Positions 37,618 through 47,006 of a stretch of 64,000 nucleotides of DNA are shown piece after piece. The position numbers and the translations under genes are program-made. The stretch's first letter is position 1, and every line of letters starts with the position of its first letter. The notes under the pieces are model-generated. The model was given only the letters and a program-made list of their open reading frames with translations. It was not told where the DNA came from and searched no databases. Origin of the DNA: Marinomonas sp. UCMA 3892 (GTDB lineage Bacteria; Pseudomonadota; Gammaproteobacteria; Pseudomonadales; Marinomonadaceae); assembly GCF_012726345.1 (NCBI RefSeq), contig NZ_PTXN01000001.1:460654-524653 (forward strand). The letters run 5' to 3'.

Positions 37618-37745
37618 TCCTTGACGCGCTAAAGCACGACCAACAAAAACCTAACAAAATCAATCACCTGTAGGTCGGCCTTCAGGCCGTCAAAAACGAA
37701 TTGCACCAAACCAAAACCCTTGACGCGCTAAAGCACGATCTACAT
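37618..37745. repeat. REP-like repeats between the MATE gene and hmuV
   Basis: Three units: centre GCGCTAAAGCA at 37620-37642, GCCTTCAGGCC at 37669-37693, and GCGCTAAAGCA at 37719-37743. They alternate in orientation as in the cluster at 3.9 kb and lie between converging genes, where they may end transcripts. Confidence 0.85.
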
Positions 37746-37754
37746 ACGGTTTGG

Positions 37755-38552
37755 TTATTGTTTAAATTGCCACTGCGGTAGTTGGGTGTCTGGGTGTGAC
37801 AAGCGGATGAGGTCGGCTTGGTAGGTAGTTTCTATTTGTTTTCCTTGGGCTAGTCTTTTGGGCTCACTGTTGAAGATGACTTTGCCTTTTTCTAATAGGA
37901 CGAGTTTGTCACCATAGAGTGCCGCTAGGTTGATGTCGTGTAAGATGCAGAAAATCCCCAATCCTTTTTGAGTAAGGTTTTTAAGTAGCCTTAAGACTCG
38001 TTGTTGCTGGTGTAAGTCGAGCGCTGAAATGGGTTCATCTAATAGTAAGTATTTGCCTTCTTGAGATTGTGTTTTTGTCCGTGAGGGCTTGTCTGCGAAG
38101 AGCTGAACTAAGACTCTTGCGAGTTGGATACGTTGCTGTTCTCCTCCGGATAAGCTGGCGTATTGACGAGTTTCTGTATCTGGCATGCCGACTTCGATTA
38201 AGGTGTCATGAATTAACTTCGAGGCTTGCTGATCTGACAATGCCCATGGTGCGAGCCCAAGAGAAACCACTTCTTTCACGGTTAATGCGAAAGGCAGATG
38301 GATTTGCTGAGTTAATACGGCGCGCTTTTTGGCGAGGTCTGCCAGCGACCAATTCGACAACAGTTTTTTATCTAACGTGATGTGCCCTGTATCTGCTTGA
38401 AGTGCGCCTGAGCAGCATTTTAATAGCGTCGATTTTCCCGCGCCGTTTGGCCCAAGAATAATAGTAAGTTGTCCAGGCTTTATGCTAAGAGAAACATTTT
38501 CTAATAGGTTTTTCCCAGATCGAATAAGCGTGAGTTCGCTGATGTTAAGCAT
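37755..38552 (-). CDS. hmuV: Heme ABC transporter ATP-binding protein
   Basis: A 265-residue ABC ATPase that powers heme import through HmuU. Walker A is GPNGAGKST, the signature is LSGGEQQRIQLARVL, Walker B is YLLLDEPISALD and the switch His is in FCILHDINLAAL. I start at ATG 38552 (MLNISELTLIRSG), which shares a base with the hmuU stop; the reading frame stays open upstream but that part overlaps hmuU and has no family match. Confidence 0.92.
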   Translation of the reverse strand: MLNISELTLIRSGKNLLENVSLSIKPGQLTIILGPNGAGKSTLLKCCSGALQADTGHITLDKKLLSNWSLADLAKKRAVLTQQIHLPFALTVKEVVSLGLAPWALSDQQASKLIHDTLIEVGMPDTETRQYASLSGGEQQRIQLARVLVQLFADKPSRTKTQSQEGKYLLLDEPISALDLHQQQRVLRLLKNLTQKGLGIFCILHDINLAALYGDKLVLLEKGKVIFNSEPKRLAQGKQIETTYQADLIRLSHPDTQLPQWQFKQ

Positions 38553-39565
38553 TAGCTGGTTTCTCGTATATTTTTTAAAAGTAGCCATAAGAAAAATGGC
38601 CCACCCAATAAGCTGGTGACCAAGCCAACAGGCAGTTCTGCAGGAATGACTAAAAGCCGAGCTAGGGTATCTGCTCCTGTTAGTAAACTGGCGCCTAATA
38701 AGGCAGAGCAAGGAATGACTATGCGGTTATCGGCACCAAAGAGCATACGAATGAGATGTGGGACCATTAGTCCAATAAAGCCAATAAGGCCGGTAAAGGC
38801 AACGGTCACGCCGACACATAACGCCACAATGGCGATGAGCTTTATTTTGAAGCTCTCGACATCTAGTCCTAAATAACGGGCTTCTTCTTCGCCAAGTAAT
38901 AACAGATTTAAGTTTTTAGATTGGCGCCAAGCATAACAAAGCAGTGGTAATAAAATGCTTGCAATAACAGCAACTTGCTCCCATCTAGCACCGCCTAAAT
39001 TTCCCATTGCCCAAAAAGTTAAGGCTCTTAGCTGTTCATCATTGCTTACGTAAGTAAGTAATCCTGTTGCTGACCCTGATAAGGCATTGATAGCGATACC
39101 AGCAAGGAGTAAATGCAGTACAGATACTTGGCCCTTGTGTTTGGATAATTGAAAAATCAACCAGCAGGTGAGTACCGCGCCTAAGAACGCCGCGATGCTT
39201 TGCAGATAAGATTGTGCCCACAGTGGTAAGTTATCTGCTAAAGGATTGAGAACAATCAAAATGCCGACAAAAACGGAAGCGCCAGATGAGACGCCTAGTA
39301 AGCCGGGATCTGCCAATGGGTTACGAAATAATGCTTGCATTAACGCACCAGAAACAGCGAGTGCAGCGCCGACCAGAGCAGCCATGAGTAGCCTAGGTAA
39401 GCGAACCGTCATCAGTATTTGTCGGTCTATGTCATTCATGGAAGACAGAAAAAGGTCTCGCCATGAAATCGAATAGGCTCCTTGCGTTAACGCAAATATC
39501 CCCACCATAAACAACGCTAAGATTAGGACTGGGTAAGGGATTTGCGAATAAAAGGCGCGTTTCAT
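38552..39565 (-). CDS. hmuU: Heme ABC transporter permease
   Basis: A 337-residue FecCD/BtuC-family permease with about ten membrane helices. Visible family blocks are TVRLPRLLMAALVGAALAVSGALMQ, NPLADPGLLGVSSGAS and GFIGLMVPHLIRMLFG, the last being near the ATPase contact loop. It overlaps hmuT by 4 bp and hmuV by one base, so translation is coupled. Confidence 0.93.
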   Translation of the reverse strand: MKRAFYSQIPYPVLILALFMVGIFALTQGAYSISWRDLFLSSMNDIDRQILMTVRLPRLLMAALVGAALAVSGALMQALFRNPLADPGLLGVSSGASVFVGILIVLNPLADNLPLWAQSYLQSIAAFLGAVLTCWLIFQLSKHKGQVSVLHLLLAGIAINALSGSATGLLTYVSNDEQLRALTFWAMGNLGGARWEQVAVIASILLPLLCYAWRQSKNLNLLLLGEEEARYLGLDVESFKIKLIAIVALCVGVTVAFTGLIGFIGLMVPHLIRMLFGADNRIVIPCSALLGASLLTGADTLARLLVIPAELPVGLVTSLLGGPFFLWLLLKNIRETS

Positions 39566-40404
39566 GGCGCCCAGTCTTCAAGTTGTTGATGTATAAGCTC
39601 AATGGCTTGAGGCGTTCTTGGGCCGAGGCCTAATGCTAATAAAGCATCTAAGGATATTAAGCGTTGAGCTTTTGCCGCTGGTGTTGAAGCCATTCCGGGT
39701 AAAGACCAAATGGCTTGCTCGCTTGCTCTTGTCAGTCCTTGTTGAGTCACCACAATAGCGTCTGGCTGAGCGAGTAAAATGGCTTCAGGAGTGAGTGCCT
39801 TGTAGCCTTTTATGTTGCTTACCGTATTGGTTGCCCCAGCGAGATGAAATAAAGCATCGGGAGCAGTTCCTTGTCCTGCCACCATAGGAGCGCCGCTCAT
39901 TTGTAAGACAAACAGCAAGCGAGGAGGACGTTTTTTCCAAGATTCAGGAATAGCTAATTCATCAAAGTCTTGTTTAATGTCATCAATCGCTTGCTTGCCA
40001 GCAATGTCTAGATTCAAGGCATGAGCGACTTGTGAAACTTTATCAAAAATACCCTGTTTGGTATCTGGTGCGTCTATCGACACAACGTTCACCCCAGTCT
40101 CTTTTAGCTGCTGCAATACTTTAGCTGGTCCTGCTGCTGGCGTGATGAGTAAGAGTTCTGGATGAACGCTCAGTACGCCTTCTGCCGACAGAGTGCGCTG
40201 GTAGCCAACTTTGGGCATTTGGTTCGCTTTATCGGGGTAGATGCTACTGGTATCGCTGGCAACGAGTTGCTTGTCAGCACCAAGTAAATAGACGATTTCT
40301 GTGACTGTTCCACCTATGCTGACAACACGTTGAGCAAAACTGAAGGTACTGCTAAGTGATCCTAACACCATCAGGGTAACGAAAATAAGCAGCTTTCGGC
40401 TCAT
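39562..40404 (-). CDS. hmuT: Periplasmic heme-binding protein
   Basis: A 280-residue class III substrate-binding protein with a signal peptide (residues 1-24, ending SFA). The family pattern is RVVSIGGTVTEIVYLLGADKQLVASDTSS, with the probable heme ligand Tyr in VGYQRTLSAEGV, and the second lobe includes GQGTAPDALFHLAGATN. It delivers heme to HmuU/HmuV. It overlaps its two neighbours by 4 bp each. Confidence 0.93.
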   Translation of the reverse strand: MSRKLLIFVTLMVLGSLSSTFSFAQRVVSIGGTVTEIVYLLGADKQLVASDTSSIYPDKANQMPKVGYQRTLSAEGVLSVHPELLLITPAAGPAKVLQQLKETGVNVVSIDAPDTKQGIFDKVSQVAHALNLDIAGKQAIDDIKQDFDELAIPESWKKRPPRLLFVLQMSGAPMVAGQGTAPDALFHLAGATNTVSNIKGYKALTPEAILLAQPDAIVVTQQGLTRASEQAIWSLPGMASTPAAKAQRLISLDALLALGLGPRTPQAIELIHQQLEDWAP

Positions 40405-41498
40405 GATGTCGTCTCCTGTTTAGCGCTTAGATTAATCACTTTCTCTACTGTGTTTTGCCATAGTGGTAGTTCAGGGTTCCCCGGCTTACGTTTGCCAAAT
40501 AGTGTTAAAATGGAGTCGCCTTTGGCGTTGAATGCTTCAATAGAAGTAATAATGCCGTCGCTGCTAGGGCGTTTGATGGCCCAAGTTTCTGCGATCAAGT
40601 CTTCTCTTAGGTGCAAGTTAAAACCTGGGTCTAATACATTGAACCAAGGGCCTTGTTGCATAAGACGATGTACTTCGCCGCTGAAAATTTGGATGCAGCC
40701 TTTATTACCAACAAACACCATGATGTTGCAGTTTTCTTCTTCAGCAAAGGTTATAGCGTTTTTTACACTGTCTTGTTTTAGTTTTGTTGCCCATTGATCA
40801 CCAATTTGGGACAAAGCTTGAGTACGAGAAAGGCCGTGCCTTTTGAGCATGCTATGATATTCATGAACATCTTTTAGCTCTGACCATTCTTTAGCGAAAT
40901 GAGCTTTATCAAAATTAGCTGGTAGCTCGCTGATAGGTTCTTGCTCTTTTTCTAACGGTAAATAAGTGGGTGGAACGGGGGAAGCGTCGCGAAATTCAGT
41001 TATGAGAGCGTCCCATTTTTCGGCTAGAGTATTGTCTGTGCGATAGATTTTATGAACTGCTAAACCATGAGCGTTGAAAAACTGGATACTATGGCGACCA
41101 TTTTCGATGACATGGAATGCGCTGTGCCATTGGCCAAGGAACAGGCGTAAGTCGATATCGTCCGATAAGACAAGACCCATATTGCCCTTTTCCATGAAAC
41201 TAAACTTATGATACGTCCCCGTGGTTTCGTGTACGGCTTCATCGTTGCGGGTGATGGTCATCACCTCACCGACGTTTTCTAGCTGAGCTAATAGGCGTTG
41301 AAACGGTGGCTTGATAGCCCATGTTTCTGTGCCTTGTCGGCAAGCAACTAATTCGCCCTCGCTAATGTTCAGCTGTTTGGCAAGCTCTCGAGCTCGTGGT
41401 GCTTGGCCTGATAAAACAACTTCTAGGTATCGCGAGTAAGCAAGATTATTGGTGGTATTTGCTGTTTTAACTTTAGGTGCTTCGTTGTTGACTGACAT
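40401..41498 (-). CDS. hmuS: Hemin-degrading factor HmuS/HemS
   Basis: A 365-residue cytoplasmic heme-handling protein of the HemS/HmuS family, made of two similar halves (starting about residues 25 and 205). Typical parts are ARELAKQLNISEGELVACRQG, MTITRNDEAVHETTGTYHKF, AIKRPSSDGIITSIEAFNAKGD and the final FGKRKPGNPELPLW. It releases or degrades heme after uptake. It is the first cytoplasmic gene of the operon, 78 bp after the receptor gene. Confidence 0.93.
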   Translation of the reverse strand: MSVNNEAPKVKTANTTNNLAYSRYLEVVLSGQAPRARELAKQLNISEGELVACRQGTETWAIKPPFQRLLAQLENVGEVMTITRNDEAVHETTGTYHKFSFMEKGNMGLVLSDDIDLRLFLGQWHSAFHVIENGRHSIQFFNAHGLAVHKIYRTDNTLAEKWDALITEFRDASPVPPTYLPLEKEQEPISELPANFDKAHFAKEWSELKDVHEYHSMLKRHGLSRTQALSQIGDQWATKLKQDSVKNAITFAEEENCNIMVFVGNKGCIQIFSGEVHRLMQQGPWFNVLDPGFNLHLREDLIAETWAIKRPSSDGIITSIEAFNAKGDSILTLFGKRKPGNPELPLWQNTVEKVINLSAKQETTS

Positions 41499-41576
41499 AT
41501 GAATTCTCCATGAATAAATAAGGGAGAAACGCTTCCCCTTGTTTATTTTTAAGTTAATAAATACTTTGAGCGTGTC

Positions 41577-43721
41577 TTAGAATGACAAGGTTGCATCTAT
41601 GCCAAAATTGCGACCTGCACGAGTGTATCTATTCAAGTTAGTGCTGGTATTGGTTAGGTTACGAATGTCATTCCAATTCATGTATTTTTCGTCGGTTAGG
41701 TTAAAAAGACCGGCGTTAAAAGTGAGGTTTTGCGTCGGTTTGTAATAGGCTGTTAGATCAACAAGGCTATAATTTGATGTGGCTAGCCATTGTTTGCTGG
41801 TGGATATGTCTTCTTTTTTCTTACCAGACGCCCAAGTTAGGTTGAGCTTTCCGCCCCATTTTTCTGATGGTGCATCGTAGCCAAGACCGACAACCGCACT
41901 AAGCGGTGAAATGCTGTCGAGCGGTTCACCGTTTTCTAGGTTATCTCCTTCTGCGTAAGCTATGGCTCCATTTAATACCCAGCCGTCATTAAGAGTATCT
42001 ATGCTTTTAGATAGGTCTAAATTACCTTTGATCTCAACGCCTTTAATCACCACATGGTTAAGGTTTTGATTGGTGTATTGGCCAAGGCTAAAAGCCGCTG
42101 AAGAGCCTAAAGATACTTGCTCGATGAAGTTTTTATAATCGTTGTAGAAGGCAACAAACTCTGCCGCTCCATATGTATTTTGGGCGCGAATGCCCGCCTC
42201 GATGAAGAGGCTTTCTTCTGGCTCCAAATCTGGGTTTGGTGTTATTTGGTAAGAACCGTAAGGGGCTGAGTTTGCGAAGTAGTAGTAGAGTTCATCTAAG
42301 TTTGGCGCCCTAAAGCCTGAGCCTGTTTTGCCGAAAACCGTGTAAGTGTCCGTCAGAGCATATTCGGCAGCCAGTTGTGCGGTAAGTGCTTCGTTTTCAT
42401 TATTGCCCCATGACTCTATGTATTCGTCGCCTGTTGTTGTGTATTTGTAATTATCGTAACGGATGGCGGGAACGAGAGTTAGCCTATCTGTGGTAGCCCA
42501 GCTGTCTTCTATGTATACGCCAAAGATGTCAGCGTCAGCTTTAGGGGAAAAGCGAGATGCCGTGGTTGTGCCTGATACTGTGTCTTTGTTTAGGTTTTCC
42601 AAAGACTTTTTGTCGTAATTTAAACCATAGCGGATTTGATGGGCTTCAATTTGTTTCACTAAATCGGCTTTTAAACTGGTGCTTTCCTCATCATAAAAGC
42701 GGTTCACAAGACGGTTGTTATTGCTCCGATGTGTTTTGTTGGTCGTCTTGGTATCTTGATAATCGACCTGCCATTTTAAGCGATCATATAAGGTGTTGGT
42801 TTGTGTATTTTCATGGAAGAAGCCAATACGGCGACGGACGCTTTTGTCGTCAGAACTTTGTTGATCTGTTGCTGAGCTTTCTGAAAATAAGTCAGACTCT
42901 GATGTGCTGTGGAAGTATTCACCCACAACACCAATACGGTTATTGTCGTTTACTTGCACTTGCACTTTAGCTAGTACGTTGTCTGATCCGGTGTCTGCCG
43001 GGTCTACCGAAGCTCGTTTGACTCCGACTGTCTGATCCGATCCAGCGTCGCCTCGATGGTTCTTGTTTTCATGACCATCTCGGTTTGTGTATACAAGCAA
43101 GGATTCTACCTTGCCAGTGCGATTCGCAATGGTGAGTGTTTGATTGAATTCATCCGATGCACTTTTGTATCCGGCTTTTAACGAGCCTGAAGTATCATTG
43201 CCTTCTGCGGATAAAAAGCTACTAGGCTCTTTTGTTCTATACTTTACAACGCCACCAAGGGCACCGCTGCCTTCTACAACATCACCGCCTTTAATTATTT
43301 CGACAGACTCTAATGAATCCATATCAACGGTATTTCGTCCGGTTCTTAAATAGGTGGTTGTAGGTCCGTATGCATCGGCTTGTGTTACGCCATCGACACT
43401 GATTTTTACTCGGTCACCATCAAGTCCTCTTATATTAATGCTACTTATGCCAAAGCGGGAATCTTGGCTGGCATCGACTCCAGGTTCGTAGCGGACTAGA
43501 TCATCTAGATTGCGGACTAGTGTTTTTTCGATATTTTTATAATCAATACTAGACGCTGAGCTACCTACCTTTGGCACATTTTCTGATAGAGCATCAGCTT
43601 CAATTGTGACAGTATCTAATTGGTGTTCTACTTCTAAAGTATCTGCGGAAAAGACCGGATTTGCTGCCATAATAGATAGAGCGATTAAAGATAAGGGAAC
43701 AGGGTAAGCTGTTTTTTTCAT
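41577..43721 (-). CDS. hmuR: TonB-dependent heme/hemoglobin receptor
   Basis: A 714-residue outer-membrane receptor. There is a signal peptide (to about residue 25), a TonB-box-like LDTVTIEAD, a plug domain (LVRNLDDLVRYEPGVDA, FGISSINIRGLDGDRVKISVDGV), a beta-barrel with the FRAP-like motif GFRAPNLDELYY typical of heme receptors, and a C-terminal aromatic end (GIDATLSF). It heads the hmu operon. Two Fur-box-like sites lie 50-105 bp upstream. Confidence 0.93.
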   Translation of the reverse strand: MKKTAYPVPLSLIALSIMAANPVFSADTLEVEHQLDTVTIEADALSENVPKVGSSASSIDYKNIEKTLVRNLDDLVRYEPGVDASQDSRFGISSINIRGLDGDRVKISVDGVTQADAYGPTTTYLRTGRNTVDMDSLESVEIIKGGDVVEGSGALGGVVKYRTKEPSSFLSAEGNDTSGSLKAGYKSASDEFNQTLTIANRTGKVESLLVYTNRDGHENKNHRGDAGSDQTVGVKRASVDPADTGSDNVLAKVQVQVNDNNRIGVVGEYFHSTSESDLFSESSATDQQSSDDKSVRRRIGFFHENTQTNTLYDRLKWQVDYQDTKTTNKTHRSNNNRLVNRFYDEESTSLKADLVKQIEAHQIRYGLNYDKKSLENLNKDTVSGTTTASRFSPKADADIFGVYIEDSWATTDRLTLVPAIRYDNYKYTTTGDEYIESWGNNENEALTAQLAAEYALTDTYTVFGKTGSGFRAPNLDELYYYFANSAPYGSYQITPNPDLEPEESLFIEAGIRAQNTYGAAEFVAFYNDYKNFIEQVSLGSSAAFSLGQYTNQNLNHVVIKGVEIKGNLDLSKSIDTLNDGWVLNGAIAYAEGDNLENGEPLDSISPLSAVVGLGYDAPSEKWGGKLNLTWASGKKKEDISTSKQWLATSNYSLVDLTAYYKPTQNLTFNAGLFNLTDEKYMNWNDIRNLTNTSTNLNRYTRAGRNFGIDATLSF

Positions 43722-43775
43722 GATTTCTCTCGTTGATTCATTAAGTCACTCCGAACTAAAAGAACATTCCTTTAT

Positions 43776-43790
43776 GAGAATGATTATCAC
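43776..43790. promoter_or_regulatory. Fur-box-like site upstream of hmuR
   Basis: GAGAATGATTATCAC matches the Fur consensus well (14 of 19 positions when extended). It lies 55 bp before the receptor start, where repression by iron-loaded Fur is expected. Confidence 0.75.
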
Positions 43791-43811
43791 AAAATAACAG
43801 CATCAAATACA

Positions 43812-43824
43812 AATGACTTTCATT
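43812..43824. promoter_or_regulatory. Second Fur-box-like site
   Basis: AATGACTTTCATT is an AATGA-n3-TCATT palindrome matching the core of the Fur box at 10 of 13 positions. It is about 36 bp, centre to centre, from the first site. Confidence 0.6.
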
Positions 43825-44004
43825 AACATTTGTTAATAAAGCAAGGTTATCTGCTATTGAAAGGGTTTTTCCAATTATGGTTTAGGAGACGTTGTTCTTA
43901 CTATTGATGCTTAATATACGAAAGTTCATCCGCAAGGGAATAACGGCTTTCGTTAGTCAGTTAAATGGATTCGTCGATCTAGGGAGGTGTTTCAGGTGAG
44001 AATG

Positions 44005-44036
44005 CAATACACGCTAGAAAGGACTAGCGTGTATTG
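44005..44036. terminator. 13-bp perfect hairpin after the cupin gene
   Basis: Arms 44005-44017 and 44024-44036 with a 6-nt loop, 24 bp after the cupin stop. There is no strong T-run, so it may be a weak terminator or an mRNA-stabilising stem. Confidence 0.55.
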
Positions 44037-44059
44037 ATTATATAAGAGAAATCAGGGAG

Positions 44060-44404
44060 TTAAGCGAATACGAAGTATTTGCGAACGGTTTCAACCACTT
44101 CCCAAGTACCTTTCATACCTGGCTCGATAACGAATACATCACCTGCTTTTAGGTGCTTTGGTTCTTCGCCTTCTGGGGTGATAATGCAGTAACCTTCTAA
44201 GAAATGGCAAAACTCCCATTTGTCATAGTTCACTTCAAACTTACCTGGAGTACAGATCCAAGTCCCCATTATTTTGCTACCATCTTTCGATAAGTATGCA
44301 TTTAGATTAACTGTGTGCGGATCGCCACCAATGCGGGTCCATTTTGTTGCGTTTACCACAGGCGTTGGGCAGGTTTCGCGCATAACAGTGATAAAGTCAG
44401 ACAT
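44060..44404 (-). CDS. Small cupin-domain protein
   Basis: A 114-residue single-domain cupin of the DUF861/cupin_3 type, with GTWICTPGKFEVNYDKWEFCHFLEGYCIITPEGE and HLKAGDVFVIEPGMKGTWEV covering the two conserved barrel motifs. Relatives are often annotated as ethanolamine-utilisation or ureidoglycine-related proteins, but the reaction is unknown. It stands alone between the heme operon and an unknown gene. Confidence 0.8.
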   Translation of the reverse strand: MSDFITVMRETCPTPVVNATKWTRIGGDPHTVNLNAYLSKDGSKIMGTWICTPGKFEVNYDKWEFCHFLEGYCIITPEGEEPKHLKAGDVFVIEPGMKGTWEVVETVRKYFVFA

Positions 44405-44819
44405 AGCAGCTCCAGATAAAATGTTGAATTAAAGAACAACCATTGTATGGTGGCACCTATCTAGAGAGTTGTCTGTTTGCGTCATAAATGTCTTTGAAAG
44501 AGCTAAAGAGGTCAATGAAAAATTCTTTGCGATGTTTGTAGCTTAGCTCAAATTATCCAGAAGAATTTACACGGAGTTTATGGGGATCTTTCCCGGTAGG
44601 TTGTAGGAGCTTTCATGATAAAAGCTCGGTAAGCTTGAGCAATGATTCTGTTTTGTTCGCAATGTTTTTTCCAGTATCCCTTCTAATATAAGTAGTAAGC
44701 CAAAGTTTTAAATAATGGCTCTTCCTATCGATTAACGCTAGAATCTTGGCGTTTTTGATTCAATGTTTTTAACCCATTTTAAGTAACTTGTAATGAGTGC
44801 TCATTCTGAAGGATTCGTA
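44405..44819. other. Noncoding stretch before the large exported protein
   Basis: About 400 bp without a supported ORF. A hairpin GAGCTTT...AAAGCTC lies near 44608-44628 and AACGC...GCGTTTTT near 44735-44757 looks like a weak rightward terminator. No recognised RNA family. Confidence 0.4.
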
Positions 44820-46919
44820 ATGAAGGGAAATTTCTTTAAAGCCGTCGTCGTTGTGGCTTGTTTATCTTCTGCTGCCGCGTTCGGCTTTAGTTTCGATATT
44901 TTTGGTTGGTTCCAAAAGAGTAGCAATATCGACAAGATGATCGAATATGTTCCTGCTGATACGGCTCTTTTTGTTGGTGGTGTGACAAATAAAGATATTG
45001 TTACTAGCTCTGATCAGATGATGGCTCAGCTGAAAGATAGTAGCGATGGTGATGCTATTTTAGAGATGCTTAAGTCTTTTCCTGAAAGTGAAGGCTTGGA
45101 TTTTATACGCTGGTTTATCAAAGATTATTACGAAGTGGCACCCAAGGGTGGCATAGCAATATATAACCACTACGGCTTTGATATGGAAGGCGCGAGTGTT
45201 ATGTATTTAGACGGGATTTTCCCCGTTATGCGTGTTGTATTGCAAGACGAACAGGCGTTTCTGAGTCTTGTTGAAGAAGCGGCTCAAGAAAGTGATTTGA
45301 CCTTGGGATCAAAAACTATTGCAGACCACACCTTAACGACTATTGAGCTGGCGAAAAATGACGATATAGTGCTAACACTTGGTTTTATGATCAAGGATAG
45401 TGTTCTTACTATCTCAGTATTATCGCAAAAAGATGATTCAGCCGCTCAAGCTCAGCGTTTTGCTTTAACTAAGCCTTCTATTTCTATGCCAGCAGATAGC
45501 TGGAAAAACGACAGCAAGATATATAACTTCATGGATTATTCCCATGGTTATGTAAGTTTGCTGAACATTGCTAATGCTATGCTGGACAAAGACGCTCGTG
45601 CGCACCAGCAGTTGAAAGCCTTGATGGGAGACGAGCTGCCTGATTTAACTGAAGCTCAAATGCAGTGTCGTACTGATATTGTCAATATTGTTTCTGGTGT
45701 GCCGCGTTTTGTCTTTGGTTTGAATCGTTATGATGTAAAAGACGACAATATGGCGTTTGACTTCTCCTATGCACTAGAGATCAAAAATGCCAGTATCTTA
45801 GGCGAACTGAGTAAACTTCGCGGCTTTATCCCAAGTTATTTGAATACTAGTAAAGACCTTACTCTTGGTCTGGGTGTGGGTTTATCTGCGGATGCTATTT
45901 CACCGGTTTTAACGAGCCTATGGAGTCAGTTTACTAAAGCAGATTTTAGTTGTGCTCAGTTGCAAAATTTACAAGTGAAGTTACGGGAAAACAACCCAGC
46001 GGTGCTGTCGGTATTTACTAGCATGGCACAAGGCTTATCTGGTGTTAGCTTGGGCGTTTTTGATTTGACAAAAGATGAAAACAGTCAGTTAGGCGCTCAA
46101 TACGATGCCATTGCGACCATCACTGCTGAAAAGCCAGAAGTGCTGTCTGCACTTGCTAGTAAATTCCTACCCATCTTAAATGGTGTACAAATTCCAACCG
46201 ATGGTTCTGCTGTTAATCTAGCCGACAGCGGTCTGCCAATGGATACTTTCGTGGCAATTAAGGGCAAGCATTTGGTTGCTTACACAGGCGAAAAGAGTAA
46301 GCAGGTTGCCGAGCAATTAGCGACGGAAGAAGTGAAGCCAAACGGCGTTGTAGCTTTTAATATGGACAGTATTAAGCTGGGCGACCTGATCATGGATATG
46401 GGAGCGCTAAACGCAAGTATGGGTAATGACTGTACCGATTTGTTTACCGTGTCTACTGTGCTTACCACGGTGCCTTTTACATTAAATGTTCGTGAAGATC
46501 TTGATAATAATGGTTATAAAAGCGCTTGGTTTATGTCGATGAATGATGTATCAAAAATAACCATAAAACGTCGTCAAGATTTGGTTAATGCATTTAAAGT
46601 TGAATACTTAGACGAAGAATGTAACTGGATCGATATCGGCAGCGAAACCTTTAACGAAGATGGGACAGGTACGTTTGTAGATAGAGATGATTCTAACAGC
46701 TGTAATGTCTTCGAAAGTAGCTTCAAATGGTCTCATGCTTTGGGCTCTATCATAGAAACTGACTCTAATACCCGATTCCGCAACAGCTGTGATAGTGAGT
46801 GGGAACAACAAGAGAGTGTCGACTTTAGTTGCCAGATTTTGGGCGCCAAGGAAACCGAGTTTTATTGTTTACAAGACGATGGTGATTACAAAGCCCTTCA
46901 TCGTTACACGCAACAGTGA
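44820..46919 (+). CDS. Large exported protein of unknown function
   Basis: About 699 residues. I start at ATG 44820 (GAAGGA upstream) because it gives a good signal peptide (MKGNFFKAVVVVACLSSAAA); the frame opens 27 bp earlier. After it, YVPADTALFVGG recalls the start of DUF3352-type proteins. Four Cys occur in the last quarter as possible disulfide pairs (DEECNW, NSCNVF, NSCDSE, FSCQIL). I do not recognise a catalytic motif. It is a single gene ending at a strong terminator, so it is probably its own unit. Likely periplasmic or outer-membrane attached. Confidence 0.75.
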   Translation: MKGNFFKAVVVVACLSSAAAFGFSFDIFGWFQKSSNIDKMIEYVPADTALFVGGVTNKDIVTSSDQMMAQLKDSSDGDAILEMLKSFPESEGLDFIRWFIKDYYEVAPKGGIAIYNHYGFDMEGASVMYLDGIFPVMRVVLQDEQAFLSLVEEAAQESDLTLGSKTIADHTLTTIELAKNDDIVLTLGFMIKDSVLTISVLSQKDDSAAQAQRFALTKPSISMPADSWKNDSKIYNFMDYSHGYVSLLNIANAMLDKDARAHQQLKALMGDELPDLTEAQMQCRTDIVNIVSGVPRFVFGLNRYDVKDDNMAFDFSYALEIKNASILGELSKLRGFIPSYLNTSKDLTLGLGVGLSADAISPVLTSLWSQFTKADFSCAQLQNLQVKLRENNPAVLSVFTSMAQGLSGVSLGVFDLTKDENSQLGAQYDAIATITAEKPEVLSALASKFLPILNGVQIPTDGSAVNLADSGLPMDTFVAIKGKHLVAYTGEKSKQVAEQLATEEVKPNGVVAFNMDSIKLGDLIMDMGALNASMGNDCTDLFTVSTVLTTVPFTLNVREDLDNNGYKSAWFMSMNDVSKITIKRRQDLVNAFKVEYLDEECNWIDIGSETFNEDGTGTFVDRDDSNSCNVFESSFKWSHALGSIIETDSNTRFRNSCDSEWEQQESVDFSCQILGAKETEFYCLQDDGDYKALHRYTQQ

Positions 46920-46959
46920 TCAACATAAAACGCTAATTTAGAGTTTTATTGCACTCATA

Positions 46960-46993
46960 AAAAATCCAATGACGTTGCAGTCATTGGATTTTT
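46960..46993. terminator. Bidirectional terminator between the exported protein and dctP
   Basis: Stem AAAATCCAATGAC/GTCATTGGATTTT (46961-46973 with 46980-46992), loop of 6 nt, with A and T runs on the two sides. It can serve both converging genes. Confidence 0.9.
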
Positions 46994-47006
46994 TTGTGCT
47001 AGTTTA

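Noticed and set aside
38553-38711. An N-terminal extension of hmuV
   Set aside because: It lies wholly within hmuU in another frame and has no resemblance to ABC ATPases; ATG 38552 gives the normal start.
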